From assembly GCA_945861315.1 (NCBI GenBank), contig CAMAUB010000111.1:1-5174 (forward strand): a DNA stretch of 5,174 nt, in the 5' to 3' direction. The notes under the pieces were generated by a model. It ran no database searches. It worked only from the letters and a program-made list of their open reading frames with translations, and was not told the origin of the DNA. The DNA is from Chlamydia trachomatis (GTDB taxonomy: Bacteria; Chlamydiota; Chlamydiia; Chlamydiales; JAAKFR01). Both the position numbers and the translations under genes were made by a program. Below are positions 1 through 5,174 of this stretch, in pieces (position 1 is the first letter of the stretch; every line of letters begins with the position of its first letter).

Positions 1-1976
1 TTGGTATACTTCATTTTGTAATCCACAAAAGCTCCTCCTGCCAGTTTTTCTCCCGGAGTTGGGACTTCAATCAAATCATTGCCCATCACAGCAAATTCAA
101 ACTCTCGACATTTTTCAATACCCTCTTCAATAAGCACCTCATGATCCCCTTCGAAAGAAAATTCTATAGCTTTTTTAAGTTCCTCAGGAGAGTAAATTTT
201 GCTCGTACCAAGACTTGATCCTAAGTGGTTCGCTTTTACAAAAAGAGGAAATGTTAAATCTGCTGCCTGTGCAATAATTTTTGCTGAATTACATCTCCAC
301 TCACCTTTGGTGAAGGCAAAGCCCTTTGGAATACGTACTCCTGCTGCCGAAGCTAGCATCTTAGAACGGTGTTTATCCATTGCAATAGCACATGCGGTCC
401 AATCTGGTCCAATATACGGCTTTTGCAAGAGTTCAAAAAATCCTTGGATTGTTCCATCCTCGCCATGCGTTCCATGAAGAATCGGAAGATAAAGGTCACA
501 CTTTGATAAACTCTCTACAGTAGCTGTTGAAAGAAGGGGATTGTCATTCCATTTTCCATCTCGACTAATGTAAAATTTTTCAATATCATAAAGCGAGCGA
601 TCAATCGCCTCAAGAGCCATTGCTGCCGTCTTTTTAGAGATTTCATGCTCACAAGAAGCACCTCCATAAACAAAACCGACGCGATATTTTGTTGTGGGAT
701 GACAGGTGAAATAGGTCACATCTCCAGCACCCATGGTGACAAAGATATCATGTGGACGCAAAAAGTCTTTCAATTCACTCCATCTCTCTTTTGGAAGATA
801 ACTTCCACCAGCAGCAATAGCTAGTGCTTCACCTGTTACATTTGTTAGATTTTGCTCTCCAGCCGCATAAATATCAGAGATAAAGAGGTGATCGACTGCC
901 CCAAATGCTTTGGCAAAATCGTCAAAATGACTTGCTGTGCGGCTATAGCGGTGGGGTTGAAATAGGACAACAATCCTGCGTCCGGCACCTACCTGCGCAA
1001 TTCCATCAAGTGTTGTTGAAACTTCTGTGGGATGATGAGCGTAGTCGTCAAGAAAAGTGATGGCGTGCTCCTCTTTCTTGAGTTGGCACCGCCGTGCAAC
1101 TCCTGGGAAATTCTGCAATCCTTTGCGAATAGCTGCCTCATCTAGACCAAGCTTGAGTGCAAGAGCGAACACAGCTGCGCTATTTCGCACATTGTGTTTT
1201 CCAATAAGGGCAACTTCGATCTTTGTGTAAGTTTTTCCTTCAAAGGTGCAGTCAAATATAAGGTGCCATCCCTCTTGTCTCCAATTTGTGATTTGCAAAT
1301 TGCAATTATTACCAAAGCCATAGCTGATCCCCTTCTTAAAACAAAGAGTATCGCCGCAATAAAACAAAAGGTCCTCAACTTGTGATGCAAAAGAGTCAAA
1401 TGCTTTCTCTAGCGCCTCTTTATTACCATAATGATCAAGATGTTCAGGTTCTACATTGCTGATAATGGCGTAGGTTGGATGGTAGCGCAAAAAGGAACCA
1501 TCACTCTCATCTGCTTCCAAGACAAATAAATCTGATTTCCCATTTCGTCCATTTTCTCCCTCTAAAAGGCCGCCAATGGCAAAACTAGGATCGCATCCTG
1601 CACCAAGAAGAACAGAGGAGAGCAAAGATGAGATTGTTGTTTTCCCATGAGTGCCTGCTATGGCAATGCTTGTTTTTCCAGAGGCTAACATAGCTAAAAG
1701 TTCCGATCGATGAATTATTTGGCAACCAAGTTTTGTTGCTTGTTGATACTCAGGATTACTCTCTTTGACAGCCGAGCTGTAAACCACAATTTGATCCCCA
1801 CTTATGTGTTCGGCTTTCTGTCCTTTTAAAATGGTAGCTCCTCTTTTTTCCAGCTTTGTCGCAATCTCTCCCAAATTAAGGTCGCTTCCAGAAATGGCAT
1901 TTTTTTTCTCCAGGAGCAGATCAGCAAGAGCGCTCATTCCAATCCCCCCTATTCCAATAAAGTGATATTTTGTCAT
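1..1976 (-). CDS. murC/ddl: MurC/Ddl fusion: UDP-MurNAc--L-alanine ligase joined to D-alanine--D-alanine ligase (3' end outside window)
   Basis: A bifunctional cytoplasmic enzyme. MurC adds the first amino acid to UDP-MurNAc using ATP; Ddl joins two D-alanines for the stem-peptide terminus. The frame is open from ATG 1976 to the window edge (658 complete codons). MurC half, residues 1-420: dinucleotide-like loop GIGGIGMS (8-15), P-loop GTHGKTT (108-114), EADESD (154-159), DDYAHHPTEV (310-319), FQPHRYSRT (339-347) and GAGD (416-419). Ddl half from about residue 430: GGASCEHEIS (438-447), HGTHGEDG (501-508), MDKHRSK (from 533), and the ATP-binding lysine K581 followed by GSSLG (586-590). The C-terminal third of Ddl, with the RxD and ExN metal/substrate residues, lies beyond base 1. 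The start is fixed by a GGAG ribosome site and the usual MurC N-terminus. It follows murG by 12 nt. No frameshift was found in the stretches read codon by codon, including the junction. Fusion of these two enzymes is typical of Chlamydiae. Confidence 0.96.
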   Translation of the reverse strand, partial: MTKYHFIGIGGIGMSALADLLLEKKNAISGSDLNLGEIATKLEKRGATILKGQKAEHISGDQIVVYSSAVKESNPEYQQATKLGCQIIHRSELLAMLASGKTSIAIAGTHGKTTISSLLSSVLLGAGCDPSFAIGGLLEGENGRNGKSDLFVLEADESDGSFLRYHPTYAIISNVEPEHLDHYGNKEALEKAFDSFASQVEDLLFYCGDTLCFKKGISYGFGNNCNLQITNWRQEGWHLIFDCTFEGKTYTKIEVALIGKHNVRNSAAVFALALKLGLDEAAIRKGLQNFPGVARRCQLKKEEHAITFLDDYAHHPTEVSTTLDGIAQVGAGRRIVVLFQPHRYSRTASHFDDFAKAFGAVDHLFISDIYAAGEQNLTNVTGEALAIAAGGSYLPKERWSELKDFLRPHDIFVTMGAGDVTYFTCHPTTKYRVGFVYGGASCEHEISKKTAAMALEAIDRSLYDIEKFYISRDGKWNDNPLLSTATVESLSKCDLYLPILHGTHGEDGTIQGFFELLQKPYIGPDWTACAIAMDKHRSKMLASAAGVRIPKGFAFTKGEWRCNSAKIIAQAADLTFPLFVKANHLGSSLGTSKIYSPEELKKAIEFSFEGDHEVLIEEGIEKCREFEFAVMGNDLIEVPTPGEKLAGGAFVDYKMKYT

Positions 1977-1983
1977 GACGCTA

Positions 1984-1987
1984 CTCC
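1984..1987 (-). promoter_or_regulatory. Shine-Dalgarno site for murC/ddl
   Basis: On the minus strand the bases before the murC ATG read TGGAGT, giving a GGAG core 7 nt from the start codon. It lies in the 12-nt gap after the murG stop codon TAA (1991-1989). It supports the ATG at 1976 as the true start, so murC can be initiated independently rather than only by coupling to murG. Confidence 0.75.
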
Positions 1988-1988
1988 A

Positions 1989-3032
1989 TTATTTTTCATT
2001 TCGAATCAGTTGTGCAAAATCTATAAGGTCTTGGCTTTCCCGATGACGCGCAATGTTTTTGCGACACATCTCTAAATCAATAGACAAGAGTGTGGGAAGT
2101 TTGTTTATATCTTTTTCAAGCAACATCACACCCCCTCCAACTACATCTGTAAAATAGGTGGCGTTGTTGACTTGGTGGTTGTCACTTGCATTAGGAAAAG
2201 GGATTAAGATAGCAGGTAGATCATACTTGATAAGCTCCATAATCGTCGAAGCACCTGCACGGCAAATGGCAAGATCTGCAATCTCAAGGGCAAGATCAAA
2301 ACGCTCTTCAAATCTCTTTACGCAACTGACAATGCCCACTTTATCATACGCATTTTTTACCATTTTTTCATCTTCATGCTTTCCCGTAAAGTGGATGATT
2401 TGGTAGTCAACAAAGCTACTCGCACAAAGAATCATCTGTTGGTTAAGAGCTCTAGCTCCTTGTGAACCACCAAAGAGTAGCAGTGTTGGCTTCTTTTCTA
2501 GGTTATAGTATTCCCAAGCAGAGCCTCCTTGTGATTTTCGAAGAGGGAAGTTAACGACGACACTCTCTCCTTTTAAATAGTGCTTCGAGCTTGGGAATGT
2601 GATGGCTGTTTTTACAGCAAAGCGGGAAAATAAGCGATTCACTCTTCCTGGAAGGACGTTTTGTTCGTGGAGCAAAAATGGAATTTTTTCTAGCTTAGCC
2701 GCAACTAGCATAGGTAACGTATAAAAACTGCCAAAACCAATAACAAGATCTGGAGCAAAGCTCTCTAAAATGCGACGTGATTGAGCAATCCCTTTAACAA
2801 CTTTTATCCCTCCACGAAGTACTTGAAGAGGTTTGGAAAAAGAAAAAGTGGCCACTTCAATTTCTTGATAGGGAAAAGAGCGATCAAAATAGGGAGAGCT
2901 AGATAATCCTCCTGCGACAAAGAGGATTTCACATTCATCAGCCAGCTGATCAGCTACGGCTTTTGCTGGGAAGAGGTGTCCCCCTGTCCCTCCTGCACTT
3001 AAGATCACACGTTTTTTCGTCATAACTAACAT
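1989..3032 (-). CDS. murG: MurG, UDP-GlcNAc:lipid I N-acetylglucosaminyltransferase
   Basis: This GT-B glycosyltransferase (family GT28) transfers GlcNAc from UDP-GlcNAc to lipid I to give lipid II, acting at the cytoplasmic face of the inner membrane. The 347 residues match the usual family length. N-terminal, acceptor-side domain: glycine loop GGTGGH (14-19), second loop GFGSFYTLP (99-107) and HEQN (122-125). C-terminal, nucleotide-sugar domain: GGSQGA (188-193), CRAGAST (257-263) with the following EL (266-267), and NASDNHQVNNA (281-291), the usual donor-binding segment. GFGSFYTLP departs from the common GFGGYxSGP form and resembles chlamydial MurG as I remember it. The start is uncertain: ATG 3032 and ATG 3023 (Met4) are both in frame. 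Neither has a well-spaced Shine-Dalgarno site; an AGGA at 3052-3049 is 16 nt from the first. The gene starts 83 nt inside ftsW in another frame, so coupling to ftsW translation is likely. Confidence 0.96.
   Translation of the reverse strand: MLVMTKKRVILSAGGTGGHLFPAKAVADQLADECEILFVAGGLSSSPYFDRSFPYQEIEVATFSFSKPLQVLRGGIKVVKGIAQSRRILESFAPDLVIGFGSFYTLPMLVAAKLEKIPFLLHEQNVLPGRVNRLFSRFAVKTAITFPSSKHYLKGESVVVNFPLRKSQGGSAWEYYNLEKKPTLLLFGGSQGARALNQQMILCASSFVDYQIIHFTGKHEDEKMVKNAYDKVGIVSCVKRFEERFDLALEIADLAICRAGASTIMELIKYDLPAILIPFPNASDNHQVNNATYFTDVVGGGVMLLEKDINKLPTLLSIDLEMCRKNIARHRESQDLIDFAQLIRNEK
2950..3032 (-). other. 83-nt out-of-frame overlap of the ftsW 3' end and murG 5' end
   Basis: The same bases encode the last 27 codons and stop of ftsW (TGA 2952-2950) and the first 27 codons of murG, which lies +1 relative to ftsW. 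In one frame they give the polar, basic FtsW tail (residues 355-381, with RR at 368-369); in the other, the MurG N-terminus including its GGTGGH glycine loop. If murG starts at Met4 the overlap is 74 nt. Both readings are seen directly. That the FtsW tail is a by-product of murG constraint is inference, based on FtsW homology seeming to end near its LLNVS (353-357). Confidence 0.85.
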
Positions 3033-4095
3033 TTAGCAGAATAACAAGTCCTATAATATTGGTCACAAGAGAAGTTCCTCCCTGGCTAAAAAAGGGTAAA
3101 TTTACCCCTTTACTTGGTAAAAGGCCTGAAACTACTCCCAAATTTAAAAAAGCTTGAAGAGATATCAAAAATGTAATTGCCATTGCCAAGTAGCACCCTC
3201 CATCACTTTTAGAACGCATTGCAATAGCAAAACCTGCACAAGCAAACAGCATATAAAGCGAAATTAACACTCCCATTCCTAGGAATCCAAATTCTTCAGC
3301 AAAAATAGCTGCGATATAATCATTTTGAGCCTCAGGAAGATAGGTGAGCTTCTGTAAACTGCCGCCAGGTCCCCTTCCAAGCAGGTGCCCAGAGCCAGCT
3401 GCAATTTTGGCTTGATATGCTTGATGTCCCTTCCCCTTCACATCTTTTTCCGGATGTAAATAGACGTCAATTCTACCCCTTACATAAGGAAGCTGAAAAG
3501 CTGCAAAAGCACCCAAACACATGAGTACACTAATTGGAATAGCCCAGTAGCGCACCTTCACTTTAGTGATAAAAAATAGAGGAACAAGGCTCGCTCCTAT
3601 GACAGCTGCTGCACCATTATCTGGTTCAATCATGACAAGAAACATAGGGACGGCTAAAAAGGCTAAGATTTTACAGAAAGCAAAAAAAGTGATAGGCTTT
3701 TTGGTCTGTTGATGTGCAAGAGCCCATTCAATGAAAGACATGGGAACTAGATATTTGATCAATTCTGAAGGCTGAAAGGTAAAGTTACCAATTCCAAGCC
3801 AACGGTAAGCTCCATTGCGTGGATGACCAATTTTCGGAATAAAGACCAAGAGCAAGAAAAAGATTCCAAAGAGCAAAAGGTAGGGGCTAAACTTAAGCAA
3901 ATGGTCATAGCCAATACGCCACACAAGAGATGCGAGTAAAACACCAATGACACCATAGGCGATCTGCCTAAAAAGTGCATAATAAAGACTTCGATTCAGA
4001 TTTTTATCGAGCACCTCAGCTGATGAGGTATCAAAAACCATAACCAGCCCAATGGAAAAGATCAGCGCGACTGTGACAAGTAAGAGCAGTCTCAT
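2950..4095 (-). CDS. ftsW: FtsW, septal lipid II polymerase (SEDS-family glycosyltransferase)
   Basis: An inner-membrane SEDS protein that polymerises lipid II into glycan strands, normally with a partner class B penicillin-binding protein. The 381 residues hold about ten hydrophobic helices (roughly 3-22, 44-61, 69-87, 113-128, 136-155, 160-177, 182-200, 268-291, 301-324, 336-356). Family motifs: NGAYRWLGIG (94-103), QPSE (108-111), EPDNG (157-161), GHLLGRGPGG (236-245), LPEAQNDY (253-260) with the probable catalytic aspartate D259, EEFG (267-270), and LPSKGVNLPFFSQGGTSL (326-343). Only two residues precede the first helix, so it lacks the long cytoplasmic N-terminal tail of E. coli FtsW. 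On sequence alone RodA is possible; position between murD and murG favours FtsW. The ATG at 4095 overlaps the nlpD stop as ATGA. No clear Shine-Dalgarno site precedes it, so translation probably depends on nlpD. The last 24 or so residues lie in the murG overlap. Confidence 0.94.
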   Translation of the reverse strand: MRLLLLVTVALIFSIGLVMVFDTSSAEVLDKNLNRSLYYALFRQIAYGVIGVLLASLVWRIGYDHLLKFSPYLLLFGIFFLLLVFIPKIGHPRNGAYRWLGIGNFTFQPSELIKYLVPMSFIEWALAHQQTKKPITFFAFCKILAFLAVPMFLVMIEPDNGAAAVIGASLVPLFFITKVKVRYWAIPISVLMCLGAFAAFQLPYVRGRIDVYLHPEKDVKGKGHQAYQAKIAAGSGHLLGRGPGGSLQKLTYLPEAQNDYIAAIFAEEFGFLGMGVLISLYMLFACAGFAIAMRSKSDGGCYLAMAITFLISLQAFLNLGVVSGLLPSKGVNLPFFSQGGTSLVTNIIGLVILLNVSYDEKTCDLKCRRDRGTPLPSKSRS

Positions 4096-4736
4096 CGAAT
4101 CTTTAGGCGATCACCAGGCCGCAGGCGACGCGCTTTTTGATCATCGAGACTGTTAATCCGTAAAAGTTCACTTACAGAGACATGGTTTTTAGAAGCGATA
4201 AGCCAAGGATTATCTCCTTCTTTCACTACATAATATTCTTCAGTAACTGATGGAGATAAGGCAGGGGAAGATGAAGGAGCTTCTGTTGGTTTTTGTCTTA
4301 CAGGAACACGAAGCACTTGACCCACTTTGAGCTGAGTTGAAGAGAGTTTATTTTCAGCCATAATAGAGGATACAGTTGCATTATTAGCTTTAGCAATGCG
4401 CTCAAGAAAATCTCCTTTCTTAACGGTCACATTGACGCAGTAAACATCTGCTGGAAGCATCACAGGTTTTGGCTCTGCTGGTTGTTCATCTGGAATTTGA
4501 AAATTTTCAAAAGGAATTTCTTCAGTAACAAGCGTTGGAACACCTGCCATAGCATACTGGTTGACAACCACCTCCTCTGGGATACGTGCAACAACAGGCG
4601 GCGCTTCAGCTAGCTGCGTTAATGAGACTTGTTTATCTTTCTTCTTATCATCAGACTTCAGTGCTGTTGCAAATAGGATCATCAATAATCCAGCATTGAC
4701 TAATACAGCAATAATAATAGTATCTCTTCTGCTCAT
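4092..4736 (-). CDS. nlpD: NlpD-like membrane-anchored protein with two LysM domains
   Basis: A 214-residue protein. It begins with MSRRD, then one hydrophobic helix (about 7-26) and a charged stretch (KSDDKKKDK, 27-35), so it is probably a type II signal anchor with the rest in the periplasm; no lipobox cysteine is visible. Residues 36-98 are a Pro/Glu-rich, low-complexity stalk. Two LysM glycan-binding modules follow: about 102-145 (VTVKKGDFLERIAK to LRVP) and 168-213 (YYVVKEGDNPWLIA to LKI), separated by a Pro/Ser/Thr linker (146-165). LysM binds the GlcNAc-containing peptidoglycan backbone. The protein ends with the second LysM: there is no M23/LytM domain as in E. coli NlpD, so no amidase-activator or peptidase domain is present. 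The ATG at 4736 has a strong GAGGAG site and overlaps the murD stop (ATGA). I use 'nlpD' by chlamydial naming habit; a septal glycan-binding role is inference from domains and location. Confidence 0.88.
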   Translation of the reverse strand: MSRRDTIIIAVLVNAGLLMILFATALKSDDKKKDKQVSLTQLAEAPPVVARIPEEVVVNQYAMAGVPTLVTEEIPFENFQIPDEQPAEPKPVMLPADVYCVNVTVKKGDFLERIAKANNATVSSIMAENKLSSTQLKVGQVLRVPVRQKPTEAPSSSPALSPSVTEEYYVVKEGDNPWLIASKNHVSVSELLRINSLDDQKARRLRPGDRLKIR

Positions 4737-5174
4737 GCCTTACTCCTCAAAACAAACTTCCGAAACACCTCTCCCCGCTCTTCAAAACTTTTGAACTGAT
4801 CAAAACTCGAACAGCCTGGTGAGAGAAGTACACAATCCCCAAATTCCGCTTCTTTAGAAGCTTTTTTTAATGCCTCTTCAAGGGAGGCTTCCCTCTGTAC
4901 TTGAATCACACACTTAAGTTCCTGCTCTATGCGACTTGCTGCTTGACCAATCGCAAAAAGCTTCTTTACCTTGCCTTCAAATGTTGGAATCCACTCACTA
5001 TAGACTCCTCCCTTATCAACACCACCAGCAATCAAAATCACCGGTTTTGTCATCGTTGCAACAGCTTTTTTTACTGCATCAACTGAAGTGGCCTTGCTAT
5101 CATTGATGTAATCAACCCCGTAAATCGTGTCAATAAACTCAATGCGATGAGGAGGTTTGCGAAAGGTTTTGATT
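4733..5174 (-). CDS. murD: MurD, UDP-MurNAc-L-alanine--D-glutamate ligase (C-terminal part, 5' end outside window)
   Basis: MurD adds D-glutamate to UDP-MurNAc-L-alanine with ATP in the cytoplasm. Only the last 146 codons are present, which is about the C-terminal Rossmann-like domain of this Mur ligase family. An internal ATG at 5053 is not the start, because the frame continues to the window edge with clear MurD sequence. Visible motifs, N to C: PPHRIEF (around 5155-5135, matching the family's LPHRxE), NDSKATS (about 5104-5084), GGVDKGG (just after MTKPVILIA), and LLSPGCSSFDQF then KSFEERGEVF, matching the family's LLSPACASxDxFxxFxxRG. The central ATPase domain with the P-loop is outside. 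The TGA stop (4735-4733) overlaps the next gene's ATG as ATGA, so downstream translation is coupled. Confidence 0.95.
   Translation of the reverse strand, partial: IKTFRKPPHRIEFIDTIYGVDYINDSKATSVDAVKKAVATMTKPVILIAGGVDKGGVYSEWIPTFEGKVKKLFAIGQAASRIEQELKCVIQVQREASLEEALKKASKEAEFGDCVLLSPGCSSFDQFKSFEERGEVFRKFVLRSKA
4743..4748 (-). promoter_or_regulatory. Shine-Dalgarno site for the nlpD-like gene
   Basis: The minus strand reads GAGGAG here, 6 nt before the ATG at 4736. It lies inside the last codons of murD and is the strongest ribosome site in the window. It fixes the nlpD start and suggests this gene can be initiated strongly in its own right, in contrast to the weak sites before ftsW and murG. 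Confidence 0.8.

Noticed and set aside
199..477. Plus-strand open frame of 92 codons
   Set aside because: It lies wholly antisense to the Ddl part of the fusion, whose motifs (HGTHGEDG, MDKHRSK, GSSLG) are intact here. It has no recognisable domain.
1142..1399. Minus-strand open frame of 85 codons, and a plus-strand frame at 1194-1385
   Set aside because: Both overlap the MurC central/C-terminal region. I checked the MurC frame codon by codon here and it is unbroken (up to the GKHNVRN motif), so there is no frameshift that these frames would explain.
1977..1988. Possible promoter or terminator between murG and murC
   Set aside because: The gap is 12 nt and holds only the murC ribosome site. 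No hairpin with a T-run or -35/-10 pair can be supported here or elsewhere in the window.
2158..2406. Plus-strand open frame of 82 codons
   Set aside because: Antisense to the MurG donor-binding region (CRAGAST and NASDNHQ motifs); no family features of its own.
3759..3980. Minus-strand open frame of 73 codons inside ftsW
   Set aside because: Out-of-frame shadow of the FtsW helices; its hydrophobic character comes from the T-rich codons of the real membrane protein.
4561..4794. Plus-strand open frames at 4561-4794 and 4901-5086
   Set aside because: Antisense to nlpD and murD respectively, with no ribosome site or domain evidence.
4733..5053. Short MurD-like protein starting at ATG 5053
   Set aside because: The reading frame continues upstream with conserved MurD residues (PPHRIEF, NDSKATS), so this is only an internal methionine of a gene cut by the window edge.

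Overview
All 5174 bases are coding, all on the minus strand. Transcription runs from high to low coordinates in the order murD (3' part) - nlpD-like LysM gene - ftsW - murG - murC/ddl fusion (5' part). This is a piece of the dcw (division and cell wall) cluster, covering the late cytoplasmic and membrane steps of peptidoglycan synthesis.

The layout points to the phylum Chlamydiae. Three things support this: MurC and D-Ala-D-Ala ligase are joined in one reading frame; a small LysM gene sits between murD and ftsW; and MurG has a GFGSFYTLP-type acceptor loop where most bacteria have GFGGYxSGP-like sequence. As I remember it, Chlamydia trachomatis has the same order (murD, nlpD, ftsW, murG, murC/ddlA). 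The sequence is AT-rich (25 of the first 60 bases are G or C). The proteins differ clearly from the C. trachomatis sequences I can recall, so I lean towards an environmental or 'Chlamydia-like' lineage, but I cannot name a genus.

Region by region: 5174-4733 is the C-terminal domain of MurD, with its 5' end outside the window. 4736-4092 is a membrane-anchored protein with two LysM domains. 4095-2950 is FtsW, the lipid II glycosyltransferase of the division septum. 3032-1989 is MurG. 1976-1 is MurC followed in frame by about 229 residues of Ddl, whose end lies outside the window. The genes are packed very tightly: two ATGA stop/start overlaps, one 83-nt out-of-frame overlap (ftsW/murG) and a 12-nt gap (murG/murC). 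I see no internal promoter or terminator, so this is very probably one translationally coupled operon.

Functionally, Ddl makes D-Ala-D-Ala, and MurC and MurD begin the stem peptide on UDP-MurNAc. MurG completes lipid II at the inner face of the membrane and FtsW polymerises it. The LysM protein probably binds glycan at the division site. I found no mobile element, CRISPR array, RNA gene or unknown multi-gene system. The points worth a second look are the long ftsW/murG overlap, the very short MurC-Ddl junction and the LysM protein without a peptidase domain.
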